Assembly (NCBI GenBank): GCA_963733945.1
Contig: CAVTFD010000011.1
Coordinates: 124,001 to 188,000 of the forward strand
Length of the DNA: 64,000 bases
Direction of reading: 5' to 3'
Source of the DNA: AP-15 sp963733945
GTDB lineage: Bacteria; Pseudomonadota; Alphaproteobacteria; ATCC43930; CGMCC-115725
A program made the position numbers and the translations under genes. This document shows positions 56,737 through 64,000 of this stretch, one piece after another. Positions within the stretch are counted from its first letter, which is position 1. Each line of letters starts with the position of its first letter. Under the pieces are notes generated by a model. The model was not told the origin of the DNA. It worked only from the letters and a program-made list of their open reading frames with translations, and ran no database searches.

Positions 56737-59088
56737 TCAGCGGATCTTAAAGCTCTGAAAGATCGGGACCTTCAACTGATCGAGAACGAACAGGTATGCC
56801 GCGACGCAAGCCAGCAGTCCGGCAATCAGCATTGGACTGACAGGAGCCATTAAAGTGCCTGTCGTCGCCATCAAAGCCACCACGCCGAGATCGGCGATCG
56901 AACTGCCGAGCAGCCAGCGGCTTGGCTGCGATTGCCAGAAATGGCCGCGTTCGCGGACCAGATAAACGTTTCCCTGCCCAGTCGCCACGAGCATGACGAA
57001 TACCAGCGTCTGGAGTTGCGGCAACGGCAGGCCGAGCAGGTTGCGTCCCGTGAAGAACACTGTGAAAGAAAGCAGCAGGACCAGCGCCGCGAGAACTCCG
57101 CCCGCCAGCATGAGCGTTTTAATATTCCATCGATCCGGCTGCCGGGAGTAGGACACATGATCGGTGGCGATCGACATCGTTACGAAATCGTTCGTGAAGA
57201 GCAGCAGGACGATCAGCAGCGGTGTGATCACGAAGGTGTTGGTGAGCATCACGCCGATGGTCAGGAAAACGGCAATCTCCAACGTCTTCATGATTTTATT
57301 GATCGTGTAGGTCAGCATCCGTTGATAGATCCGGCGGCTGATCTGAACCGCGGAAAGTGCATCCTCCAGCCCCGGAGCGGTAAGCACCACGCCGGCGGCG
57401 GCGCGGGCAACGTCGGTCGCGCTGGCGACGGCGATGCCGACATCGGCCTGCTTCAGCGCGGGGGCGTCGTTGACGCCGTCACCGGTCATGCCGACGATGT
57501 GGCCTGCCGCCTGCAGGAGCCGGACAAGGCGGATCTTGTGTTCCGGGAAAACGCGCGCATACACGTCGTAATCAAGCGCCCGGGACCCGTCGAGATGATC
57601 GAGCACCTCGGAGGTCACGGCGCGGTCGCCGATTCCGACCCGCTGCGCGATCGCGCAGGCCGTCGCGACATTGTCGCCAGTGATCATCAGGACGCGCACC
57701 CCGAGATCCTGCAGGCCTTTGACTAGCGATCCGGAATCGGCGCGCGGCGGGTCTTCCAGCGCAATCAGGCCGGCCAGGTGCAGCGTATCCCGGCTGCCGC
57801 CGGATGCGACGGCGAGCACCCGATTGCCTCCGCCGGCCAGCCGGGCGATCGCCGCCGCGGCATCGGGCGGATCCTGTACCAGCGCGGCGACCGCGCGGGG
57901 TGCGCCTTTGACGACGCAGAGCTTCCCTCCTGGATCCTCATAGAGGCCGAGCGAATAGCGCCGCGCCGGGTCAAACGGGACGTATGCGATCCGCTGGGGC
58001 AGATCGGCAAGCAGATTGCGTCCTCCGGCGGCGGCGAGGATGGCGAGATCGATGGGGTCTTGCGTCGCCGGATCGCAGGCGAGCGCCGCCCGGCGCAGCA
58101 GGTCGTCCTCCGCTAAGGGCGCGAGAGGCTCGGCGGCGGCCAGGGCCAGCCGATTCTCGGTGATGGTGCCTGTCTTGTCGGTGCAAAGCAGGTCCATCCC
58201 GGCGGCTTCCTCGATCGCAGACAGCCGCGTGACTAGCACGCCGCCGCGCGCCAATTCTGCAGATCCGAGAGCGGTCGCCAAGGTGAAGGTCGCCGGCAGC
58301 GCGACGGGAACGGATGCCACCAGCAGGATCAGCGCAAACGGGATCACGTCCCCGAACGGCAGGCCAACCGATGCCGCATAGACGAGTAGTGCGCCGACCA
58401 GCACCGTATCGATGATGATGAGCGTCTTGACGATGGAAAAGATCGCCGCCTGCAGGTGGCTTGCGGATCTTGCCGTCCTCACCAACTCGGCCGTTTTTCC
58501 GAAGTAAGTCCGTGTCGCGGTGGCTGCGACCTCGCCCGTAGCCTCTCCGCGTCTGACGATGGCCGCGGCGTAGGCGAACGCTCCCGCACCGGCCTCGACG
58601 GGGACGGATTCGCCCGTCAACGCCGACTGGTCGAGAAGCACCGCACCGTCCGCGATCCGGACGTCGGCGGGCGACAGATCGCCCATTCGGAGATGAACGC
58701 AATCGCCGAGAACGAGGCTTGCCGCTGGCACCGATTGCCATCGGCCGTCGCGGAGCACACGCGCCCGCGTCGTCAGGCGGCTGCGCAGCAGCGCCAAGGC
58801 CCTGCTAGCGCGACCCTCCTCGGCAAAGCTGACCACGGCGTTGACCGCTAGGAGGACGGCAACGATCGCTGCTTCGCCGCCCTTGTCGAGCAGGATCTGG
58901 ATCAGAATCGTCGCCTCAAGCATCCAGGGAATGGGGCCCCAGAATTTTTTCAGCAAGGCCAGGGCCGGATGCTGCCCCTGCTCCGGAATTACGTTCGGCC
59001 CGTATTGGGCGAGACGGCGTTGCGCCTCGGCGCTACTCAATCCGATGAGCCCGTCAGGGGTCGATGCGGGTTTTGCCGACTGATCCAT
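56737..59088 (-). CDS. P-type ATPase, plasma-membrane proton-pump type (P-IIIA-like)
   Basis: 783 residues from the ATG at 59088; the 46 residues open upstream do not fit the family. The actuator motif is ALTGESVPVE, the phosphorylation site LLCTDKTGTITENRL, the nucleotide site VKGAPRAVAAL, and the hinge MTGDGVNDAPALKQADVGIAV. About ten transmembrane helices are expected. The lack of heavy-metal CPC motif and the short N-terminus resemble archaeal/bacterial plasma-membrane H+-ATPases. It ends 5 nt after the integrase-stump frame closes on the other strand, so it may be cargo of the former element. Confidence 0.9.
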   Translation of the reverse strand: MDQSAKPASTPDGLIGLSSAEAQRRLAQYGPNVIPEQGQHPALALLKKFWGPIPWMLEATILIQILLDKGGEAAIVAVLLAVNAVVSFAEEGRASRALALLRSRLTTRARVLRDGRWQSVPAASLVLGDCVHLRMGDLSPADVRIADGAVLLDQSALTGESVPVEAGAGAFAYAAAIVRRGEATGEVAATATRTYFGKTAELVRTARSASHLQAAIFSIVKTLIIIDTVLVGALLVYAASVGLPFGDVIPFALILLVASVPVALPATFTLATALGSAELARGGVLVTRLSAIEEAAGMDLLCTDKTGTITENRLALAAAEPLAPLAEDDLLRRAALACDPATQDPIDLAILAAAGGRNLLADLPQRIAYVPFDPARRYSLGLYEDPGGKLCVVKGAPRAVAALVQDPPDAAAAIARLAGGGNRVLAVASGGSRDTLHLAGLIALEDPPRADSGSLVKGLQDLGVRVLMITGDNVATACAIAQRVGIGDRAVTSEVLDHLDGSRALDYDVYARVFPEHKIRLVRLLQAAGHIVGMTGDGVNDAPALKQADVGIAVASATDVARAAAGVVLTAPGLEDALSAVQISRRIYQRMLTYTINKIMKTLEIAVFLTIGVMLTNTFVITPLLIVLLLFTNDFVTMSIATDHVSYSRQPDRWNIKTLMLAGGVLAALVLLLSFTVFFTGRNLLGLPLPQLQTLVFVMLVATGQGNVYLVRERGHFWQSQPSRWLLGSSIADLGVVALMATTGTLMAPVSPMLIAGLLACVAAYLFVLDQLKVPIFQSFKIR

Positions 59089-59207
59089 GCCTATGCTGCC
59101 CCGGGCCGCTTGACTGAAGTTGAGATAGGTTACGGCTGGGAGCCTGGCCCGCACGAGCATACCAAGCAAAAGCGAAGGAGAAGTCCCAGGGATTTTGACA
59201 CGACCCG

Positions 59208-59408
59208 ATGTTCTTCGCGGCGGCACGGGATGGCAGCAGAATGGGCGCGGGCGAATTGGCCGCGCCTACACCGGCCGCCGCGCAAGCGCAGCGTATGCCG
59301 GCCGGACGGGATCGCGAGGCCGATATCGTGGTCATCGGCTCGGGCGCGACCGGACTTCCCGCCGCCGTTCGCCGGCGGAGGTTCAAACCGGTCATTTTGT
59401 CTTCCTGA
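59208..59408 (+). pseudogene. Relic of an FAD-dependent oxidoreductase N-terminus
   Basis: The frame contains READIVVIGSGATGLPAA, the beta-alpha-beta FAD motif that opens fumarate-reductase/ketosteroid-dehydrogenase-type flavoproteins, and stops 18 codons later. No further parts of such a gene follow; the amidohydrolase gene begins its 3' end at 59509 on the other strand. Only about 35 residues are recognisable, so it is called a remnant with moderate confidence. Confidence 0.5.
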
Positions 59409-59508
59409 CGCCCGGGTTGGACCGCCCGGGGAGTTGCGCTCCCGACAACGCCGATGACGCGCGGCGTCGCGGGCCCGAATCAGAGGCCCGCGACCGCCGT
59501 CGCCCGCG

Positions 59509-60636
59509 TCAGTTCATGCCGTAAAAGCCCAGCGCGCCGCCGGCCAACACCTGGTGCCTCGCCTCGGGCGATAACGGCCCGAGCCGCTCGCGGACCATGT
59601 CAGGCGCACCCGGGAAAAACCCGTCCTGATGCGGATAATCGGTCGCCCACATGATCTTGTGCGGGCCGATATAGTCGGCCAATACGGCGATGCTGTTCTC
59701 GACCGGCTCGAACGAGATCCAGCAATTGCGCTGGAACAGTTCGCTCGGCCGCATCTTCGGCGCGGTCTCGTTGAAGCCGTGGTCGTCGAAATGCCGGTCC
59801 ATGCGGTCGAGCCACGGCGCCATCCAGCCGCCGCCCAATTCGAGGAACGCGACGCGCAATCGCGGATGACGATCGACTACGCCGCCCCAGATCACGCTCA
59901 TTGCCGCCAGCATCATTTCCATCGTATGGCTGATCATGTGCCGCGCCGCGCGGTCACTTGCGAAACGATCGACGCCGACGGTCGGCATCGCGTTGGTCGA
60001 GCCCTCGTGAAAGCCGATCGAGAAATCGAGCTCCTCGGCCATTGTCCAGAACGGCTCGTAGATCGGGTCGCTGATCATTTTGACGCCGTGATACGGGTTC
60101 GGCCGCAAGAACCCGCCGCGCATCCCGAGCGCTTCGCGCGCGTAGCGCATCTCGTCGATCGCCAGCTCGACCGACTGCATCGGCAGCATCGCCACCCCGA
60201 ACAGCCGGTCGGGGTAGGGCTTGCAATAATCGGCGAGCCAGCGGTTGTAGGCGCGGCACATCGCGGCGGCGAGCTCGGGGTCAGCGACAGCGCCGGCGAA
60301 GAGGCCGAGGCTCGGGTACAGGAAAGCGGCGTCGATCCCGTCGGCATCCATGTCGACGATGCGGGCGTGCGGGTCGAACCCGCCCTTTTTCCCTTCGGCA
60401 TATTTGAGGGTGTCGGGCTTAACCACACCCTGCCGGACACCGACCGAGCCAAGGCTGCCGATCCCCCGCGGGTTGCCCAGCATCTTGCCCTCGACCGTGA
60501 GCCGCTCCTTGCCGTTCTCGTCGATTGTGAACCGCGGGCGGCGCTCGCGGAATTTGGGATCGATGTATTCGTCCCAGAGATCGAGCGGCTCCAGTATGTG
60601 GCCGTCGGCATCGACTACGTGATAGGCGCGGGTCAT
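59509..60636 (-). CDS. Amidohydrolase-family metal-dependent hydrolase/decarboxylase (ACMSD-like)
   Basis: 375 residues from the ATG at 60636, 8 nt after GGAGGAA (an ATG at 60642 is too close to that site). YHVVDADGHILEPLDLWDEYI contains the N-terminal metal-binding Asp-x-His; YPSLGLFAGAVADPELAAAMCRAYNRW and IGFHEGS are typical of the amidohydrolase_2 family (6-methylsalicylate or ACMS decarboxylase-like). C-terminal IMWATDYPHQDG carries the last metal ligand. It probably acts in aromatic or hydroxy-acid breakdown. Confidence 0.92.
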   Translation of the reverse strand: MTRAYHVVDADGHILEPLDLWDEYIDPKFRERRPRFTIDENGKERLTVEGKMLGNPRGIGSLGSVGVRQGVVKPDTLKYAEGKKGGFDPHARIVDMDADGIDAAFLYPSLGLFAGAVADPELAAAMCRAYNRWLADYCKPYPDRLFGVAMLPMQSVELAIDEMRYAREALGMRGGFLRPNPYHGVKMISDPIYEPFWTMAEELDFSIGFHEGSTNAMPTVGVDRFASDRAARHMISHTMEMMLAAMSVIWGGVVDRHPRLRVAFLELGGGWMAPWLDRMDRHFDDHGFNETAPKMRPSELFQRNCWISFEPVENSIAVLADYIGPHKIMWATDYPHQDGFFPGAPDMVRERLGPLSPEARHQVLAGGALGFYGMN

Positions 60637-61115
60637 CGACATTTCCTCCAATGCATCTGATCCCGCGGTATCGTAGCGCAGCCGCACCTGAGGCGCGAGG
60701 CCGAAGGCAATTCTCAAATAGCGATCCAGTATGCCGACGGCGCGATGAGACGGGCATCACGGCCGTCGGCGCTCGGTCGCGGTCAGCAGGACGGCCGCTT
60801 CGGCGCAGCGCGACCGACGACCGCAGGGATTACGGTGAGTCGAACCGGGCCGGCGCATGATGATCGCGATATGCCCGGGGGTGCCCTGTTCCGGACCTTG
60901 CTTGGTAGTGGACTGACTCTAACACCTGTTTGCCCCGCCCGACTTGTTTGAATGCTGATCTCGCCTCCCGTACCGCTCTGATCGTCGCACAGTATCTTGG
61001 CGAGGCTCGACGGTCGAAGTCTAAGTTCACGGCACGCGACCTTACGGCGTTCCCTGATCATCGCCCGGTTCGCAATTCCCGTGCAGCCTCAGCGCCTCGG
61101 TGGTAACAAGAGTTG
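60637..61115. other. Divergent intergenic region without a recognisable gene
   Basis: About 480 bases between the amidohydrolase start and the radical SAM gene. Several short open frames exist on both strands but lack motifs. The right-hand side ends AACAAGAGTTG just before the ATG at 61116. No repeat or RNA fold was recognised by eye. Confidence 0.4.
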
Positions 61116-62057
61116 ATGCCGGTCACCATCGTCCCCCTTTCGCGGAAGAGCCTAAAGCACGGCCTCCGACGCCGGTTGCGGCGCCTGTTCGAGCTTCGCC
61201 AGACACTCCGGATGGTCCTTAAGGACCGCCGCTATTTCTATCTGAAGCAGGGCCGGAGCTTCGCTGGGTTGCGCGACGAGTATCCGCTACCGGGCGCGGT
61301 CGTGATCGAGACGATGACCAAGTGCAACAGCACTTGCAGCTTTTGCCCGGTAAACCGGTTTGCCGACACGCGTCCGCTCGCTCGAATGTCGGAAGAATTA
61401 TTCCGCAAAATCATCGACGATTTGGCATCACAACGGTTTTCCGGACGGCTCTGTCTCTTCAACAACAACGAGCCGTTTCTTGATAAGCAAATCTTCGATT
61501 TCGCGGCTTATGCGCGCCGGGCTCTACCGCGGACGACCATCACCATCTTTACCAACGGGTCGGCTCTCGACATCGCCAAGGTCGAGCGAATTTTGCCTAG
61601 CCTCGACGTACTGCGGATCAACAATTACGGGCGCACTCCCGAGCTGCATCCGAACATCGGCCGCATCGTCGAGCATCTCAATGCGGGCCCGCCCGAGCGG
61701 GCTCGAAAGGTCGAAGTGCACTACCGGTTGTTGACGGAGTTCGCCAGCAGCCGGGGCGGCAACGCCCCCAACCGTCAGCGCTTTGTAGCCACCTACCGCA
61801 GTCGCTGCGCCTACCCCTTTTACCAAATGGTCGTGCGCCCGGACGGCAAGTTGAGCCTCTGCTGCAACGACGCGCTCGGTCAGGAGACCCTCGGCGATCT
61901 GTCGGCGCAGAGCGTGAGCGAAGCATGGAACGACCATCGCCGCCGGACTGTGCAGGATCTGATGCTGAAAGGCCGCGACAAGCTGGACCTCTGCCGGCAT
62001 TGTGACGATCAGCTCGTCTCGAAACCGGCCCGTGTCGCCGACCGAGACTTTTACTAG
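61116..62057 (+). CDS. Radical SAM/SPASM-domain protein
   Basis: 313 residues; TTG directly before the ATG could also start. The radical SAM Cys motif is CNSTCSFC in TMTKCNSTCSFCPVNR (CxxxCxxC). The segment LCLFNNNEPFLDKQIF and TNGSALDIAKVE fit the partial barrel. A C-terminal SPASM-like region has Cys in RCAYPF, LCCND and CRHCDDQ, giving ligands for one auxiliary cluster. SPASM enzymes often modify peptides or transferred substrates; no precursor peptide is evident nearby. The N-terminal 60 residues are very basic. Its substrate is unknown. Confidence 0.88.
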   Translation: MPVTIVPLSRKSLKHGLRRRLRRLFELRQTLRMVLKDRRYFYLKQGRSFAGLRDEYPLPGAVVIETMTKCNSTCSFCPVNRFADTRPLARMSEELFRKIIDDLASQRFSGRLCLFNNNEPFLDKQIFDFAAYARRALPRTTITIFTNGSALDIAKVERILPSLDVLRINNYGRTPELHPNIGRIVEHLNAGPPERARKVEVHYRLLTEFASSRGGNAPNRQRFVATYRSRCAYPFYQMVVRPDGKLSLCCNDALGQETLGDLSAQSVSEAWNDHRRRTVQDLMLKGRDKLDLCRHCDDQLVSKPARVADRDFY

Positions 62058-62403
62058 TGGGTTACCCGAAGGCTGATGGCCGCGACGGTCGAGCGTCAGT
62101 GATTACGGTGAGGTCGAGCCCGGCCAAAGCCTTGCCTTAGCCCGCTACGCCCGAACCTGCCTGCCTTCCGCTAGTGGTCGTCGGCGCCGTTCGACTGAGG
62201 CGAGCGGAGAGCAGCCGATAGCCGGTACGGGCGGTTTGGATAGAACATTCTTCCTATGCTAAACTCGACTTCATCCACCGATCGGTCTTGTAATCATATT
62301 GACACCCATCCGGTGACGTGGAGTAGTGGAGCCCAGCGATGCATCGTGCCGCCATGAGGCTAAACGCCACCAAAAGAGAGCCCAAGATCGGAGGAGCCCA
62401 ATC
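62058..62403. other. Intergenic stretch upstream of the CmcJ-like gene
   Basis: 346 bases with no gene. A perfect -35-like TTGACA is at 62299-62304, but a good -10 at 16-18 bp is not seen. GGAGGAG, 10 nt before the ATG at 62404, is a strong ribosome binding site. No terminator is obvious after the radical SAM gene. Confidence 0.4.
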
Positions 62404-63234
62404 ATGCCGCTGGATGTTGCCGTAGCCCCGAAAACCCTGACCTCGACGCTTCATTACCTTAAACGCGGCAAACGCGGCGCCGAAAAGCCGGCCTATTATC
62501 GCGTCGAACCACCGCCCGGGGTGCCGCGCGCGAACGGCATCGACGATCCGCACGAGGTCACGATAGAGGACGCGCGCGGTCGGGAATCAGAGTTCACGCT
62601 CGACCGCAACGGCTTCGCGCTGGTCAAGGCGCCAACCGCAGTATCCGATTTCTATGATCCCGAGCAAATCAAGCGCGTCTACTACGCCGAGGTCGAGCAA
62701 CTCTTGAAGGACAAGCTCGGCGCCAGCCGCGTTTTTGTCTTCGACCACAACGTGCGCAACGCCACGCGGGACGGCTTGGCCAAGCCCTCGCGGCAGGTCC
62801 ACAATGACCATACGGTGAACTCGGCGCCGCGCCGGGTGCGCGACCATCTCGGCGCCGACGCCGAGGAGCTGCTGAAGCACCGCTTTGGCATCGTCAATGT
62901 GTGGCGTCCGATCCGCGGGCCGGTGCAGGATTCACCGCTCGCCCTCTGCGACGCGCGCAGCTTTACCGATGACGATCTGATCGCCAGCGATCTCGTCTAC
63001 GCCCATGTGCGCGGCGAGACCTCACGGGTCGAGTATAACCCGAAGCATCGCTGGTACTATTTCTCGAACCAGCAGCCCAACGAGGTGCTGTTCATCCGGG
63101 TCCACGACAGCGCCAATGACGGCCGCGCCCGGCTGTCGTTCCATACCTCGTTCGAGAACCCGCTGACCCCCGGCGCGCCGCCGCGGGAAAGCATCGAGGT
63201 GCGCAGCTTGGTGTTCTTCCCGCCGGCTGCCTGA
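62404..63234 (+). CDS. CmcJ/NvfI-like oxidoreductase
   Basis: 276 residues. KPAYYRVEPPPGVPRANG, EFTLDRNGFALVKAPTAVSDFYD, QVHNDHTVNSAPRRVRDHLG and IVNVWRPIRGPVQDSPLALCD make up the family used in fungal and bacterial secondary metabolism (CmcJ in cephamycin synthesis; AsaB/NvfI in fungi). The HNDHT and later His (SFHTSFENP) may be iron ligands, consistent with a 2-oxoglutarate-oxygenase-like fold. No signal or membrane segment is present. No biosynthetic cluster surrounds it, so its role is likely degradative or housekeeping. Confidence 0.88.
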   Translation: MPLDVAVAPKTLTSTLHYLKRGKRGAEKPAYYRVEPPPGVPRANGIDDPHEVTIEDARGRESEFTLDRNGFALVKAPTAVSDFYDPEQIKRVYYAEVEQLLKDKLGASRVFVFDHNVRNATRDGLAKPSRQVHNDHTVNSAPRRVRDHLGADAEELLKHRFGIVNVWRPIRGPVQDSPLALCDARSFTDDDLIASDLVYAHVRGETSRVEYNPKHRWYYFSNQQPNEVLFIRVHDSANDGRARLSFHTSFENPLTPGAPPRESIEVRSLVFFPPAA

Positions 63235-63258
63235 CCCCGTTCTTCTGACCGGGCCGCC

Positions 63259-63284
63259 TTGCCCCGAGTGCGTTCGGGGCAAGA
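63259..63284. terminator. Strong hairpin between convergent genes
   Basis: CTTGCCCCGA (63259-63268) pairs perfectly with TCGGGGCAAG (63275-63284) over a 6-nt loop: a 10-bp stem. It lies between the stops of the CmcJ-like gene and the convergent amidohydrolase. Neither side has a clear T-run, so it may act as a bidirectional, Rho-assisted terminator or mRNA end stabiliser. Confidence 0.6.
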
Positions 63285-63357
63285 CGGAGGGCTGAGCGGA
63301 CAAGCCTATGTCCGATCGCCGCCGCTGCGGTGTCGGGAAGTCTTCGTTGAGCGGGAA

Positions 63358-64000
63358 CTAAGTCACGCCCCGATGGACGTCGCCGCGGGCCATTACGAAG
63401 GCCATGCGCTCGAGTACAGACACGTCGTCGAGCGGGCTCGAATCCACCGCGATGACATCGGCCGATTTGCCCGGCGCGATCGTTCCAACTTCGCCGGACA
63501 GATCGAGCAGCTTGGCGGCATTGACCGTCGCCGCCTTGATCGCTTCGCGGGAGGGCATCCCGGCTTCGACCATGTAGCCGAACTCGCGTGCGTTCCGTCC
63601 GTGCGGCCCCACACCCATATCCGTGCCGAACGCGATCGTCACGCCGGCCTTGTGCGAGCGGGCGAGGGCCTCCTTGATCTTGACGCCGACGATCATCGCC
63701 TTCTCGATTTGCGCTGGCGTCAACACGCCGTCGCCCTGCGCCATCTCTAAGACCGTGACGCCGGCAATGATCGTCGGCACATGAAACGCGCCTTTGGCGA
63801 TGAACAGCTCGAGCGAGCGAGCGTCGAGGAAGCTCCCATGCTCGATTGAGTCGACACCGGCTTCGAGCGCCGCATTGATGCCGGCGGCGCCGTGCGCATG
63901 GGCGGCGACGCGCCGGCCCAGGCGATGGGCCGTTTCGATGATCGAGCGGATTTCGTCGTCGGTGAATTGCTGGTCGAGGCCGGCCTTGATGTTGGAGAGC
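63358..64000 (-). CDS. Amidohydrolase (imidazolonepropionase-like), truncated by the window end
   Basis: The visible 213 codons are the C-terminal part; the start lies beyond 64000. HAHGAAGINAALEAGVDSIEHGSF in its parts (HAHG and SIEHGS) gives two metal-ligand His, TIAFGTDMGVG gives the barrel-closing Asp, and ATVNAAKLLDLSGEVGTIAPGKSADVIAVD is the usual end of Xaa-Pro-type and imidazolonepropionase-like amidohydrolases. A GTG at 63780 is inside the domain and not the true start. The C-terminal amidohydrolase blocks are intact as far as seen. Confidence 0.88.
   Translation of the reverse strand, partial: LSNIKAGLDQQFTDDEIRSIIETAHRLGRRVAAHAHGAAGINAALEAGVDSIEHGSFLDARSLELFIAKGAFHVPTIIAGVTVLEMAQGDGVLTPAQIEKAMIVGVKIKEALARSHKAGVTIAFGTDMGVGPHGRNAREFGYMVEAGMPSREAIKAATVNAAKLLDLSGEVGTIAPGKSADVIAVDSSPLDDVSVLERMAFVMARGDVHRGVT

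Overview
The window looks like a chromosome segment of a GC-rich alphaproteobacterium, most likely of the Rhodospirillales type. This is an inference from gene content and order: pheA-kdsB next to a membrane-anchored cytochrome c, an Irr-like Fur regulator, the complete rimP-nusA-ylxR-infB-rbfA-truB-rpsO-pnp block, and several peptide-type ABC transporters. No rRNA gene, complete tRNA gene or CRISPR array was seen.

Layout. 0-7 kb: a secreted TPR protein, pheA and kdsB on the minus strand; then cytochrome c, an inositol-monophosphatase-family phosphatase, and a yejA/yejB transporter pair without yejE/yejF. 7-11 kb: a DUF433 gene with a decayed DUF5615 partner, an SDR, nudC, an ArsR regulator and a VapC/Phd-type toxin-antitoxin pair. 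11-16.6 kb: a complete five-gene oligopeptide-type ABC operon. 16.6-21.1 kb: a frameshifted MOSC/ferredoxin-reductase/2Fe-2S gene, then an AT-richer insert with an unrecognised four-helix membrane protein, ending in a broken IS200/RAYT-type transposase joined to a second, diverged ferredoxin tail. 21-27.4 kb: luciferase-like monooxygenase, prolyl oligopeptidase, irr, an NPD-family oxidoreductase and a glycerophosphodiesterase. 27.5-36.9 kb: the transcription/translation block. 37-42.8 kb: GMC oxidoreductase, a thiamine-diphosphate enzyme and an ABC-F ATPase, all damaged in the sequence as given. 43-45.4 kb: an orphan protein and three tandem His-rich secreted paralogues. 45.7-54.1 kb: a probable catabolic cluster (enolase-superfamily enzyme, CocE-type hydrolase, thiamine-diphosphate enzyme, CoxG-like protein, molybdopterin oxidoreductase, Asp/Glu-racemase-family enzyme). 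54.2-64 kb: era, polysaccharide deacetylase, half a tRNA-Pro beside an integrase stump, a proton-pump-like P-type ATPase, amidohydrolases, a radical SAM/SPASM protein and a CmcJ-like oxidoreductase.

Two themes stand out. First, many genes carry single-base indels, some in short homopolymers, including pnp where true loss is unlikely; part of the apparent gene decay is therefore probably sequencing or assembly error. Second, some rearrangements are not explained by a single miscalled base: a roughly 333-bp duplication inside the ABC-F gene, a 28-bp-offset duplication in the FAD motif of the GMC gene, the tripled His-rich genes with a moved Gly-rich module, the ferredoxin-tail/transposase junction, and the tRNA-Pro half next to an integrase fragment.

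The least explained items are the AT-rich four-helix membrane protein at 18.8-20.1 kb and the His-rich triplet at 43.8-45.4 kb. No complete new multi-gene system can be claimed from sequence reading alone.
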